From Streptacidiphilus anmyonensis (GTDB lineage: Bacteria; Actinomycetota; Actinomycetes; Streptomycetales; Streptomycetaceae), in NCBI RefSeq assembly GCF_000787855.1, contig NZ_BBPQ01000047.1:1-60689 (forward strand): a stretch of DNA of 60,689 bases, read 5' to 3'. The translations under genes were made by a program, and so were the position numbers. Below the pieces are notes generated by a model. It saw nothing but the letters and a program-made list of their open reading frames with translations, ran no database searches and was not told the DNA's origin. Shown here one piece after another: positions 8,559 to 17,664 of the stretch; within the stretch, counting starts at the first letter, position 1, and every line of letters starts with the position of its first letter.

Positions 8559-9344
8559 ATGACGCACCAGAACCCGCGCACCGCCGTCGTCACCGGCGGC
8601 ACCAGCGGCATCGGCCTCGCCGTGACCCGTCTGCTGGCCGGCGCCGGCCACCGTGTCTTCCTCTGCGCCCGGGACGCCGAGGGCGTCGCGCAGACCGTCA
8701 AGGAGCTGCGCGAGGAGGGCCTCGACGTCGACGGCGCGCCCTGCGACGTGCGCTCCACCGAGGACGTCAAGCGCTTCGTCCAGCAGGCCGTCGAGCGCTT
8801 CGGCACCGTCGACGTCCTGGTCAACAACGCCGGCCGCAGCGGCGGCGGCCCGACCGCGGGCATCGACGACGAGCTGTGGCTCGACGTCGTCGACACCAAC
8901 CTCAACAGCGTCTTCCGGATGACCCGCGAGGTGCTGAACGCCGGCGGGATGTCCGCCAAGGCCAGCGGACGCATCATCAACATCGCCTCGACGGCGGGCA
9001 AGCAGGGCGTCGTGCTGGGCGCGCCCTACTCGGCCTCCAAGCACGGCGTCGTCGGCTTCACCAAGGCGCTCGGCAACGAGCTCGCGCCGACCGGGATCAC
9101 CGTCAACGCGGTCTGCCCCGGCTATGTCGAGACCCCGATGGCCCAGCGCGTGCGCAACGGCTACGCGGCCGCCTTCGACACCACCGAGGAGCAGATCCTG
9201 CAGAAGTTCCAGGCCAAGATCCCGCTCGGCCGCTACTCCACCCCCGAGGAGGTGGCCGGCCTGGTCGGCTACCTGGCCTCCGACACCGCCGCGTCCATCA
9301 CCTCCCAGGCGCTCAACGTCTGCGGTGGCCTCGGCAACTTCTGA
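8559..9344 (+). CDS. Polyketide ketoreductase (ActIII-type SDR)
   Basis: 261 residues, short-chain dehydrogenase. The NADPH-binding TGGTSGIG, NNAG and catalytic Tyr157/Lys161 in YSASK are present, and the AGHRVFLCARD stretch with the C-terminal LNVCGGLGNF is characteristic of C-9 ketoreductases of aromatic polyketides (ActIII, UrdD, PgaD). It reduces the carbonyl at C-9 of the nascent chain. Site CAGGAGA upstream of the ATG. It follows the stem-loop after the ACP gene. Confidence 0.94.
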   Translation: MTHQNPRTAVVTGGTSGIGLAVTRLLAGAGHRVFLCARDAEGVAQTVKELREEGLDVDGAPCDVRSTEDVKRFVQQAVERFGTVDVLVNNAGRSGGGPTAGIDDELWLDVVDTNLNSVFRMTREVLNAGGMSAKASGRIINIASTAGKQGVVLGAPYSASKHGVVGFTKALGNELAPTGITVNAVCPGYVETPMAQRVRNGYAAAFDTTEEQILQKFQAKIPLGRYSTPEEVAGLVGYLASDTAASITSQALNVCGGLGNF

Positions 9345-9377
9345 CACCCCGTCCCCCAACCTGACAAGGAGACACCG

Positions 9378-10316
9378 ATGACCGTGCGCGAAGTCGAGCA
9401 CGAGATCACCGTCGCGGCACCGGCCGAGCGGGTGTACCAGCTGATCGCCGAGGTCGAGAACTGGCCGCTGATCTTCCCGCCGACCGTCCACGTCGACCAC
9501 GTGGAGCGCGGCGAGCGCGAGGAGCGGATCCGGATCTGGGCCACCGCCAACGGCGAGGCCAAGAACTGGACCTCGCGCCGCACGCTCGACCCCGAGGGGC
9601 TGCGGATCACCTTCCGCCAGGAGGTGCCCGCCGCTCCGGTCGCCGCGATGGGCGGCGCCTGGGTGCTGGAGCCGTCCGGCCCGCAGGCCTGCCGGGTGCG
9701 GCTGCTGCACGACTACCGGGCCGTCGACGACGACGCGGAGAAGCTGGCGTGGATCGACGAGGCTGTCGACCGCAACAGCCGCTCGGAGCTGGCCGCGCTG
9801 AAGGCGAACGTGGAACGCGTCACCGCCGAGGACGAGCTGCGCTTCTCCTTCGCCGACAGCGTCACCGTGGCGGGCTCCGCCAAGGACGTCTACGACTTCC
9901 TCAACGAGGCGCACCTGTGGAAGGAGCGGCTCCCGCACGTCGCCGAGGTCCGGCTGACCGAGACCTCGCCCGGGCTCCAGGTGCTGCGCATGGACACCCT
10001 CACCAAGGACGGCTCCTCGCACACCACGGAGTCGATCCGGGTCTGCTTCCCGCACCACCGGATCGCCTACAAGCAGACCACGCTGCCGGCGCTGATGACC
10101 CTGCACACCGGCCTGTGGACGCTCGAGGAGGGCGCCGACGGCACCACCGTCGCGACCTCGCACCACACCGTGGTGGTCAACATCGCCAACATCGGCGCCG
10201 TCCTCGGCCAGGACGCCGGGGTCCCCGAGGCGCGCACCTTCCTGCGCAACGCCCTCGGCGGCAACAGCCTGGCGACCCTGGGGCTGGCCAAGGAGTACGC
10301 GGAAGCGCGGCGTTGA
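9378..10316 (+). CDS. Bifunctional aromatase/cyclase (SRPBCC didomain)
   Basis: 312 residues made of two START-like (SRPBCC) halves, about 1-150 and 155-305, each beginning with a similar segment (EHEITVAAPAERVYQLIAEV, then FADSVTVAGSAKDVYDFLNE). This layout matches ActVII/UrdL/PgaL-type enzymes that close and aromatise the first ring of reduced polyketides. It sits 3 bp before the FAD/SDR fusion gene, the arrangement seen in angucycline loci. Confidence 0.93.
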   Translation: MTVREVEHEITVAAPAERVYQLIAEVENWPLIFPPTVHVDHVERGEREERIRIWATANGEAKNWTSRRTLDPEGLRITFRQEVPAAPVAAMGGAWVLEPSGPQACRVRLLHDYRAVDDDAEKLAWIDEAVDRNSRSELAALKANVERVTAEDELRFSFADSVTVAGSAKDVYDFLNEAHLWKERLPHVAEVRLTETSPGLQVLRMDTLTKDGSSHTTESIRVCFPHHRIAYKQTTLPALMTLHTGLWTLEEGADGTTVATSHHTVVVNIANIGAVLGQDAGVPEARTFLRNALGGNSLATLGLAKEYAEARR

Positions 10317-10319
10317 GCC

Positions 10320-12347
10320 GTGGCCGGGACATCTGAGGCGACGATCGACGTCCTGGTCGTCGGCGCCGGACCGGCCGGGCTGATGCTGGCCGGCGAACTG
10401 CGCCGGGGCGGGGCCCGGGTCACCGTGCTGGAGACGCTGGCCGAGCCCACGAGCGAGTCGCGGGCCTCGGTGCTCCACGCCCGGACCATGGAGATCCTGC
10501 ACGAGCGCGGGCTGCTCGACCCGCTCGGGCCGCCGCCGAGCGCGGGGCCCGGGCACTTCGGCGGGGTCCGGCTGGACCTCGCCGAGGCCGGCGACAGCGC
10601 CTTCGCCGGTCTGTGGAAAGCGCCGCAGGCGCGGATCGAGGCGGTGCTGGGGGAGTGGGCGGCGGGCCTCGGCGCGACCGTGCTGCGCGAACGCACCGTC
10701 ACCGCCGTGCGGGCGGACGCCGACGGGGTCCGCGTCACGGCCGAAGGCCCGGACGGCACCGAGAGGCTGTACCGGGCCGGATACCTGGCCGGCTGCGACG
10801 GCGGGCGGAGCGCGGTGCGCTCCCTGGCGGGCTTCGACTTCCCCGGCGAGGCCGCCGGCCGCGAGCTGTTCCGTGCGGACGTGGCCGGCCTCGCCGTCCC
10901 GGACCGGCGCTTCGAGCGCCACCCGAACGGCGTGGCCATCGCCCGCCGCGGCCCGGACGGGATCACCCGGATCATGATGCACGCCTACGGCACGGCCCCG
11001 CGGCCGCGCACCGGGCCGCCCTCCTTCGCCGAGGTGTGCGAGGTGTGGGCCCGGATCACCGGGGAGGACGTCAGCGGCGGCCGACCGGTCTGGCTGGACG
11101 CCTTCGACGACGCCCACCGCCTGGTGTCCGGCTACCGCAACGGCCGGGTCCTGCTGGCCGGTGACGCCGCGCACGTCCAACTGCCGGTCGGCGGGCAGGC
11201 GATGAACCTCGCCCTGCAGGAGGCCGCGGCGCTGGGCGGACGCCTCGCCGCCGTGGCGACGGGCCGGGCCCCCGAGACGCTGCTCGACGACTACCACGCC
11301 GAGTGCCACCCGGCCGCGGCCCGGGTGCTGTCCAACATCCGGGCGCAGACCCGACTGCTGTTCGGCACACCGGATCTGGACCCGCTGCGGCAGCTGCTGC
11401 GCGAGCTGATGGAGCTGCCGGCGACCCGGCGCCACCTGGCCGCCATGGTCAGCGGCCTCGACCGGCCCGCGCTTCGCGACACCGCCGCGGCGACCGGCGA
11501 CGGCAACCGCCACGACGGAGACGACGCCGGCGCCGACCGGCCCGACCCGACCGAAACCACCCACCGATGGAGGAACACCACCATGGGCAAGCTCACCGGA
11601 AAGACCGCCCTCGTCACCGGGTCAAGCCGCGGCATCGGCCGGGCGACCGCAGTCCGTCTGGCCCGCGAGGGCGCCCTGGTCGCGGTGCACTGCTCGAACA
11701 ACCTGGCCGCGGCCGAGGAGACCGTCGCCGCGATCGAGAAGGAGGGCGGCCGAGCCTTCGTCGTCCAGGCCGAACTCGGCGTGGCCGGTGACGTCCACGC
11801 GCTCTTCGTCGGTCTGGAGCAGGGGCTGAAGGAGCGCACCGGCGCCACCACCCTGGACATCCTGGTCAACAACGCCGGGGTGATGGGCGGGGTGACCCCC
11901 GAGGAGACCACGCCCGCCAAGTTCGACGAGCTCTTCGCGGTCAACGCCAAGGCGCCGTTCTTCATCGTGCAGCGCGCCCTGGACCTGATCCCGGACGGCG
12001 GCCGCATCATCAACATCTCCTCCGGGCTGACCCGGGTCGCCAACCCCATGGAGATCGCCTACGCGATGACCAAGGGCGCGATCGACCAGCTCACGCTGCA
12101 CTTCGCCAAGCACCTCGGGCCGCGACGGATCACCGTGAACAGCGTCGGCCCCGGCATCACCGACAACGGCTCGCCGATCTTCGACAACGCCGAGGCGGTC
12201 GCCCAGATGGCCTCCTTCTCGGTCTTCAACCGGGTCGGCGACGCCTCCGACGTCGCCGATGTCATCGCCTTCCTCGCCGGCCCCGACGGACGCTGGGTCA
12301 CCGGCTCCTACGTCGACGCCAGCGGCGGAACCCTGCTCGGCGGCTGA
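10320..12347 (+). CDS. Fused FAD-oxygenase/SDR tailoring enzyme (UrdM/PgaM type)
   Basis: One uninterrupted 675-residue frame. Residues 1-385 are a class A flavoprotein (VVGAGPAGL, GCDGGRS, LLAGDAAHVQLPVGGQAMN) and lack the C-terminal thioredoxin-like part of stand-alone oxygenases. Residues ~385-421 are an Asp/Gly/Pro-rich linker. Residues 422-675 are an SDR (TGSSRGIG, NNAG, YAMTK). The same fusion is known from UrdM and PgaM, which carry out late oxygenation/reduction on the angucycline core. The start is a GTG at 10320, three bases after the aromatase stop. The strongest single marker that this is an angucycline locus. Confidence 0.9.
   Translation: MAGTSEATIDVLVVGAGPAGLMLAGELRRGGARVTVLETLAEPTSESRASVLHARTMEILHERGLLDPLGPPPSAGPGHFGGVRLDLAEAGDSAFAGLWKAPQARIEAVLGEWAAGLGATVLRERTVTAVRADADGVRVTAEGPDGTERLYRAGYLAGCDGGRSAVRSLAGFDFPGEAAGRELFRADVAGLAVPDRRFERHPNGVAIARRGPDGITRIMMHAYGTAPRPRTGPPSFAEVCEVWARITGEDVSGGRPVWLDAFDDAHRLVSGYRNGRVLLAGDAAHVQLPVGGQAMNLALQEAAALGGRLAAVATGRAPETLLDDYHAECHPAAARVLSNIRAQTRLLFGTPDLDPLRQLLRELMELPATRRHLAAMVSGLDRPALRDTAAATGDGNRHDGDDAGADRPDPTETTHRWRNTTMGKLTGKTALVTGSSRGIGRATAVRLAREGALVAVHCSNNLAAAEETVAAIEKEGGRAFVVQAELGVAGDVHALFVGLEQGLKERTGATTLDILVNNAGVMGGVTPEETTPAKFDELFAVNAKAPFFIVQRALDLIPDGGRIINISSGLTRVANPMEIAYAMTKGAIDQLTLHFAKHLGPRRITVNSVGPGITDNGSPIFDNAEAVAQMASFSVFNRVGDASDVADVIAFLAGPDGRWVTGSYVDASGGTLLGG
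11583..12347 (+). CDS. Nested in-frame start: free-standing SDR
   Basis: Inside the fusion gene an ATG at 11583 is preceded by an excellent ribosome site, GGAGGA at 11569-11574 with 8-nt spacing. It starts exactly at the SDR domain (MGKLTGKTALVTG) and would give a 254-residue protein. Published work on pgaM showed that such a nested start yields a separate SDR that associates with the full-length fusion. Here that is inferred from the site's quality and position. Confidence 0.72.
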   Translation: MGKLTGKTALVTGSSRGIGRATAVRLAREGALVAVHCSNNLAAAEETVAAIEKEGGRAFVVQAELGVAGDVHALFVGLEQGLKERTGATTLDILVNNAGVMGGVTPEETTPAKFDELFAVNAKAPFFIVQRALDLIPDGGRIINISSGLTRVANPMEIAYAMTKGAIDQLTLHFAKHLGPRRITVNSVGPGITDNGSPIFDNAEAVAQMASFSVFNRVGDASDVADVIAFLAGPDGRWVTGSYVDASGGTLLGG

Positions 12348-12354
12348 GCCCGCG

Positions 12355-13587
12355 ATGTCGACGACCACCCGGCCCGCCACCGGCCTACGGGACACCGCCG
12401 TGCCCGCGCGGTGGCGGCCCCGCGACCGCGCGCTGCTGCTCGTCCTCGCGGGCAACATGCTCATCGACGCGCTCGAGGTCTCCGTCGTCCTGGTCGCCCT
12501 GCCGGCGGTCCGGTCCGCGCTCGGACTGTCCGTGGGGGGAGCCCAGGCGACGGTGAGCGGCTTCGCGCTCGGCTTCGCGGCCCTGCTGCTGCTCGGGCCG
12601 CGGATCACCACGCGCTTCGGGCGGCGCCGCGTCTATCTGGCCTCGCTGCCCGTCTTCGTGCTCGCCTCCGTCGTCGGCGGACTGGCCGCCGACGGCCCGG
12701 TGCTGATCGCCTCGCGCGTCGTCACCGGAGCGTGCGCCGCGCTCACCGCGCCCACCGGGCTCGCCATCGTCTCCACCGCCTTCCCCGAGGGCGAGGAACG
12801 GCGCCGCGCCGTCTCGGTCTACTCGATGTTCGGGGCGGCCGGCTTCACCGTCGGACTGCTCGCGGCCGGGGCGATCGGCGGTCCCGGCTGGCGCTGGGAC
12901 CTCGTGCTGCCGGCCCTGGTGGCGGTGCCGCTGTTCCTGGTCGGCCTGCGGATCCTGCCGGCTGACGACGCGTCGGTGCGGCAGGGGGCGCGTCCGGGGA
13001 CGGCGCTGCTGCGGCACCGGCCGCTGCTGCGGTCCGCGCTCGGCGCGGCCACCCTCAACGGCGGCTACCTGGGCCTGCTCCTGCTGCTCACCCTGCGTCT
13101 GGCCGCGGACGGCTGGGGCACCTGGCGGACGGCTCTCGCCTTCCTGCCGGCCTGTCTGCCGCTCGCGTTGTCGCTGCCCTTCGCCGGACGGCTGGTCGCC
13201 CGCTTCGGCGCGCCGCGGCTCGTCGCCGCGGGCGCGGTGGCGGCCGCCTGCGGCCAGGCGCTGTGCCTGCGGCCGGGGGCGCTGGACGACTACGCCACCG
13301 GTGTCTTGCCCGCACTGCTGCTGATCGGCGCGGCGTTCGTGCTGTCCTTCGCCGCGCTGAACTTCCAGGCCATGGCTGCCATCCCGGTCGAGCTGCGCGG
13401 CGCGGCCGCCCCGCTCTACCAGGCGGGCGTCCAGCTCGGCGCGGCGCTCGTGCTGCCGACGGTGGCCGGGCTGCTCGCCACCTCCGGCGGCGACGCCGCC
13501 GCCCGCGTCCTGCTGACCTCCGTCGCGGTCGCCGGCGCCGTCACCGCCCTGACCGGACTGCGCCCATCGAGGAGAGAGAGCACGTGA
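12355..13587 (+). CDS. MFS drug/metabolite exporter
   Basis: 410 residues with about twelve hydrophobic segments, typical of the major facilitator superfamily; the loop 2-3 motif GPRITTRFGRRR is present. It probably exports the glycosylated product and gives self-resistance. The ATG at 12355 was chosen over in-frame codons further upstream, which lie inside the fusion gene. Its stop overlaps the glycosyltransferase start (GTGA at 13584). Confidence 0.88.
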   Translation: MSTTTRPATGLRDTAVPARWRPRDRALLLVLAGNMLIDALEVSVVLVALPAVRSALGLSVGGAQATVSGFALGFAALLLLGPRITTRFGRRRVYLASLPVFVLASVVGGLAADGPVLIASRVVTGACAALTAPTGLAIVSTAFPEGEERRRAVSVYSMFGAAGFTVGLLAAGAIGGPGWRWDLVLPALVAVPLFLVGLRILPADDASVRQGARPGTALLRHRPLLRSALGAATLNGGYLGLLLLLTLRLAADGWGTWRTALAFLPACLPLALSLPFAGRLVARFGAPRLVAAGAVAAACGQALCLRPGALDDYATGVLPALLLIGAAFVLSFAALNFQAMAAIPVELRGAAAPLYQAGVQLGAALVLPTVAGLLATSGGDAAARVLLTSVAVAGAVTALTGLRPSRREST

Positions 13588-14729
13588 AGATCCTGTTCGT
13601 GGCCGCGGGAAGCCCCGCGACCGTGTTCGCCCTGGCCCCGCTGGCCACGGCCGCCCGCAACGCCGGCCATCAGGTGGTCATGGCGGCCAACGACGACATG
13701 ATGCCGGTGGTCGCGTCGACGGGCCTGCCCGGCGTGCCCACCACCGACCTGCCCATCAAGCACTTCATCACCACCGGCCGCGACGGCCTCCCGGTCGCGA
13801 TCCCCACCGACCCGGTCGAGGAGGCGCGCTTCACCGGCGGCTGGTTCGCCCGCATGGCGCTGGCCGGTCTGCCCAACCTGACGGCCCTGGCCGAGCGGTG
13901 GCGTCCGGACGTGGTCGTCGGCGGCACCCTCAGCTACGTCGCCGGGCTCCTTGCGGCCCGTCTCGGCGTCCCGTACGTCCGCCAGACCTGGGACGCCGTC
14001 GACGCCGACGAGATCCACCGGGGCGCCGCGGCCGAACTCGCCCCCGACCTCGCCGAGCTGGGCCTGGACCGGTTCCCCGAGCCGGACCTGCTGATCGACA
14101 TCTGCCCGCCGAGCCTGCGTCCCGCCGACGCCGCGCCGGCCCTGCCGATGCGCTTCGTCCCGGTCACCCGGCACAGCGGCCCGCTGGAGCCGTGGATGTA
14201 CACGCGCGGGGCCCGGCCGCGGATCTGCGTCACCTCGGGCAGCCGGGTCGCCAAGGAGAGCTACGACCGCAACTTCGCCTTCCTGCGCACCCTCGCCCGC
14301 GACCTGGCGGAGTGGGACACCGAGCTGGTCGTCGCCGCCCCGGAGGCGGTCGCCGACGCCCTGCGCCCGGAGCTGCCCGGCGCGCACCTGGGCTGGATGC
14401 CGCTGGACGTCGTCGCGCCGACCTGCGACCTGATGGTGCACCACGGCGGCGGCGTGTCGACGCTCACCGGTCTCGCCGCCGGCGTGCCGCAGCTGCTGAT
14501 CCCGAAGGGCGCGGTGCTGCGGGTTCCCGCGCAGCGGGTGGCCGACCAGGGCGCGGCCGTCGCGCTCCAGCCGGGCGAGGACACGCCCGAGGCGGTCGCC
14601 GCGGCCTGCCGCGCACTGCTCGACGAGCCGTCCTACCGGCTGCGGGCCGGCGAACTGGCCGCCGAGATCGCCGCCATGCCCGACCCCGCGCAGCTCGTCC
14701 CCGCCCTCGAGAAGCTCCCGCACGCCTGA
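13584..14729 (+). CDS. Polyketide glycosyltransferase (GT1 family)
   Basis: 381 residues, GT-B fold. The N-terminal ILFVAAGSPATVFALAPLA and the C-terminal nucleotide-sugar segment HHGGGVSTLTGLAAGVPQLLI match antibiotic glycosyltransferases such as UrdGT2 and LndGT. GTG start with GGAGAGAGAG upstream, coupled to the exporter. It is the only glycosyltransferase in the window, consistent with one sugar or one first sugar. Whether the bond is C- or O-glycosidic cannot be read by eye. Confidence 0.9.
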   Translation: MKILFVAAGSPATVFALAPLATAARNAGHQVVMAANDDMMPVVASTGLPGVPTTDLPIKHFITTGRDGLPVAIPTDPVEEARFTGGWFARMALAGLPNLTALAERWRPDVVVGGTLSYVAGLLAARLGVPYVRQTWDAVDADEIHRGAAAELAPDLAELGLDRFPEPDLLIDICPPSLRPADAAPALPMRFVPVTRHSGPLEPWMYTRGARPRICVTSGSRVAKESYDRNFAFLRTLARDLAEWDTELVVAAPEAVADALRPELPGAHLGWMPLDVVAPTCDLMVHHGGGVSTLTGLAAGVPQLLIPKGAVLRVPAQRVADQGAAVALQPGEDTPEAVAAACRALLDEPSYRLRAGELAAEIAAMPDPAQLVPALEKLPHA

Positions 14730-14787
14730 CCGCCCCACCCGTGACCGCCTCCGAGCGGGCACCTCCCGGAACCGAAAGGACCTCCCC

Positions 14788-15855
14788 ATGAAGGCACTGG
14801 TGCTGGCAGGAGGCTCGGGCACACGCCTGCGTCCGTTCAGCTACTCGATGCCCAAGCAGCTCATCCCGGTGGCCAACACCCCGGTACTCGTCCACGTCCT
14901 GCGCAACATCAGGGATCTGGGCGTCACCGAGATCGGCGTCGTCGTCAACGACCGCGTCGCCGACATCGAGGCGGTCGTCGGCGACGGCTCCCGCTTCGGC
15001 TCCCGCGTCACCTACCTGCGGCAGGACGCCCCGCGCGGCCTGGCCCACACGGTGGCCGTCGCCCGGGACTTCCTCGGCGACGACGACTTCGTGATGTACC
15101 TGGGCGACATCATGCTGCCCGACGGCATCGGCGCGGCGGCGGCGGAGTTCACCGCCCGCCGCCCCGCCGCCCAGGTGCTGGTCCACAAGGTCGCCGACCC
15201 GCGCGCCTTCGGGGTGGTCGAACTCGGCCCGGACGGCGAGGTGCTGGGCCTGGTCGAGAAGCCGCAGGAGCCGCGGAGCGACCTCGCCCTGTGCGGGGTG
15301 TACTTCTTCACCGCGGCCGTGCACGAGGCGGTGGCCGCGATCCGGCCCGGGCCGCGCGGCGAGCTGGAGATCACCGACGCGGTCCAGTGGCTGCTGTCCT
15401 CCGGCGCCGACGTCCGCGCCCACACCTACGACGGCTACTGGAAGGACACCGGCCGGGTCGAGGACGTGCTGGAGTGCAACCGCCACCTGCTGGACGCGGA
15501 GCGCCGCTCGATCGCGGGCCAGGTGGACGCGGCCAGCGAGCTGGTCGGCGAGGTCGTCGTGGAGCCGGGCGCGCGGATCATCCGCTCCAAGATCACCGGA
15601 CCGGCCGTCATCGGCGCCGACGCGGTGGTCGTCGACAGCCGGCTCGGCCCCTACACCTCGGTGGGCCGCGACTGCGTGGTGACCGGCACCAGGCTCCAGG
15701 ACTCCATCGTCCTGGACGGCGCCTCGCTGACGGGCGTGCCGGACCTGCGCCACTCGCTGATCGGCCGCTCGGCCTCGGTCGGCACGGTCGCCGAGGGCGG
15801 CGAGCACGTCCGGCTGGTCGTCGGCGACCACACCCGGGTGGAGGTGGCGGCGTGA
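14788..15855 (+). CDS. rmlA: Glucose-1-phosphate thymidylyltransferase (long form)
   Basis: 355 residues. The nucleotidyl-transfer motif LAGGSGTRLRP at the N-terminus, the metal-binding Asp segment YLGDIM and Lys in VEKP are present. The C-terminal ~110 residues form left-handed beta-helix repeats, as in StrD-type enzymes from antibiotic clusters. It makes dTDP-glucose, the first step of the deoxysugar branch. Its stop overlaps the next start (GTGA). Confidence 0.93.
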   Translation: MKALVLAGGSGTRLRPFSYSMPKQLIPVANTPVLVHVLRNIRDLGVTEIGVVVNDRVADIEAVVGDGSRFGSRVTYLRQDAPRGLAHTVAVARDFLGDDDFVMYLGDIMLPDGIGAAAAEFTARRPAAQVLVHKVADPRAFGVVELGPDGEVLGLVEKPQEPRSDLALCGVYFFTAAVHEAVAAIRPGPRGELEITDAVQWLLSSGADVRAHTYDGYWKDTGRVEDVLECNRHLLDAERRSIAGQVDAASELVGEVVVEPGARIIRSKITGPAVIGADAVVVDSRLGPYTSVGRDCVVTGTRLQDSIVLDGASLTGVPDLRHSLIGRSASVGTVAEGGEHVRLVVGDHTRVEVAA

Positions 15856-16829
15856 AGCGGATCCTGGTCACCGGCGCGGCCGGGTTCATCGGCTCGCACT
15901 TCGTCCGCAGGCTGCTGGCGGACGCCTACCCGGGCTGGGCGGGTGCCCGGGTCACGGCGCTCGACAAGCTCACCTACGCGGGCAACCGCGACAACCTGCC
16001 GGCCGCCCATCCGCGCCTGGAGTTCGTCCACGGCGACATCGGCGACCCGGCCCTGATGCGGGAGCTGCTGCCCGGCCACGACGCCGTGGTGCACTTCGCC
16101 GCCGAGTCCCACGTGGACCGCTCGCTGGAGGGCGCGACGGAGTTCTTCCGCACCAACGTGCTGGGCACCCAGGTGCTCTACGACGCGGCCGTCGCCGCCG
16201 GGATCGGCCGGGTCGTGCACGTCTCCACCGACGAGGTGTACGGCTCGATCGCGGAGGGCTCCTGGACGGAGGACCTGCCGCTGCTGCCCAACTCGCCGTA
16301 CGCCGCCTCCAAGGCGGCGTCCGACCTGGTCGCCCGCGCCTACTGGCGCAGCCACGGCCTGGACCTGTCGATCACCCGCTGCTCCAACAACTACGGGCCC
16401 CACCAGCACCCGGAGAAGATGATCCCGCTCTTCGTCACCAACCTGCTGGAGGGCCGCCAGGTCCCGCTGTACGGCGACGGCCGCAACGTCCGCGAGTGGC
16501 TGCACGTCGACGACCACTGCCGGGGCATCGCGCTGGTCCTCGACGGCGGCCGGGCGGGGGAGATCTACAACATCGGCGGCGGCAACGAGCGCAGCAACCT
16601 GGAGCTCACCCACCTGCTGCTCGAACTCCTCGGCGCCGGAACGGAGATGATCCGACCCGTGGCCGACCGCAAGGCGCACGACCTGCGCTACTCGGTCGAC
16701 GAGACGAAGATCCGCGAAGAGCTGGGCTACGCCCCGCTGGTCGCCTTCGAGCAGGGGCTCGCCGACACCGTCACCTGGTACCGCGACCACCCCGACTGGT
16801 GGAAGCCGGTCAAGCACGCGACCGACTGA
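15852..16829 (+). CDS. rmlB: dTDP-glucose 4,6-dehydratase
   Basis: 325 residues, extended SDR. The NAD fold GAAGFIGSH, the DEVYG segment with STD before it and the catalytic YAASK are intact. It converts dTDP-glucose to dTDP-4-keto-6-deoxyglucose. GTG start overlapping the rmlA stop. Third gene in a row of sugar functions. Confidence 0.95.
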   Translation: MKRILVTGAAGFIGSHFVRRLLADAYPGWAGARVTALDKLTYAGNRDNLPAAHPRLEFVHGDIGDPALMRELLPGHDAVVHFAAESHVDRSLEGATEFFRTNVLGTQVLYDAAVAAGIGRVVHVSTDEVYGSIAEGSWTEDLPLLPNSPYAASKAASDLVARAYWRSHGLDLSITRCSNNYGPHQHPEKMIPLFVTNLLEGRQVPLYGDGRNVREWLHVDDHCRGIALVLDGGRAGEIYNIGGGNERSNLELTHLLLELLGAGTEMIRPVADRKAHDLRYSVDETKIREELGYAPLVAFEQGLADTVTWYRDHPDWWKPVKHATD

Positions 16830-16869
16830 CCGTCCGAACGCCCCTCCGCACCGGAACAGGACCTGCCGC

Positions 16870-17631
16870 ATGCACATCATCGGGAACGGCTTCCTCGCAC
16901 GGAACCTCCGGCCGATCGCCGACCGCCATCCGGACACCGTCGTCCTCGCCGCCGGGGTCTCCTGGGCCAGCGGCACCAGCGCGGACGACTTCGCCCGCGA
17001 GCGCGACCTGCTCGCCGGGACCGCCCGGCAGTGCGCCGCCGACGGCCGACGGCTGGTGTTCTTCTCCACCTCCTCGGCGGGCTTCTACGGTCCGCTCGAC
17101 CGCCCGGCCCGGGAGGACGTCCAGGTCACCCCGGTCACCCCGTACGGCGCCCACAAGCTGGCCCAGGAGGAGCTGCTCCGGGCCAGCGGCGCCGACCACC
17201 TGATCCTGCGGCTGAGCCACCTGGTGGGCCCGGCGCAGCCGGACCACCAACTGCTGCCCAGCCTGGTCCGCCAGCTGCGGGAGGAGGACACGGTGCGGGT
17301 GCACCGGGGGGCGACCCGGGACCTGATCGGCGTGGCGGACGTGGTCCACGCGATCGACGGACTGCTCGGCCTCGGCCTGCGCGGCGTCACCGTCAACGTG
17401 GCCTCCGGCATCTCGTCCCCGGTCGGCGAGATCGTCGACCACCTGCGCTACCGCCTCGGCAGCAGCGCGCGGACCGAGTACGTCGACGTCGGCCACGTCC
17501 ACCCGCACACCATCTCCGTCGAGAAGCTGCACGCGCTGCTGCCCGCCTGCGCCGTTCTCGGCTTCGGCGGCGGCTACCACCGACGGCTCCTCGACGCCTA
17601 CGTCGCCCGGCCGCAGCTCGTGACGGCCTGA
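16870..17631 (+). CDS. dTDP-deoxyhexose 4-ketoreductase (SDR, epimerase/dehydratase family)
   Basis: 253 residues. A compact NAD-dependent epimerase/dehydratase-like protein with N-terminal IIGNGFLARN, FFSTSSAGFYG and the catalytic pair in YGAHK. The N-terminal glycine motif is abbreviated (GNGFLA), as in UrdR/LanR-type 4-ketoreductases of deoxysugar pathways. With 2,3-dehydratase and 3-ketoreductase downstream, the 4-keto reduction of a 2,6-dideoxyhexose is the most likely role. A 4-epimerase is the alternative. Confidence 0.75.
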   Translation: MHIIGNGFLARNLRPIADRHPDTVVLAAGVSWASGTSADDFARERDLLAGTARQCAADGRRLVFFSTSSAGFYGPLDRPAREDVQVTPVTPYGAHKLAQEELLRASGADHLILRLSHLVGPAQPDHQLLPSLVRQLREEDTVRVHRGATRDLIGVADVVHAIDGLLGLGLRGVTVNVASGISSPVGEIVDHLRYRLGSSARTEYVDVGHVHPHTISVEKLHALLPACAVLGFGGGYHRRLLDAYVARPQLVTA

Positions 17632-17664
17632 CGCGCCGCCCCCCGGACCCGAGAAGAGACTCCC

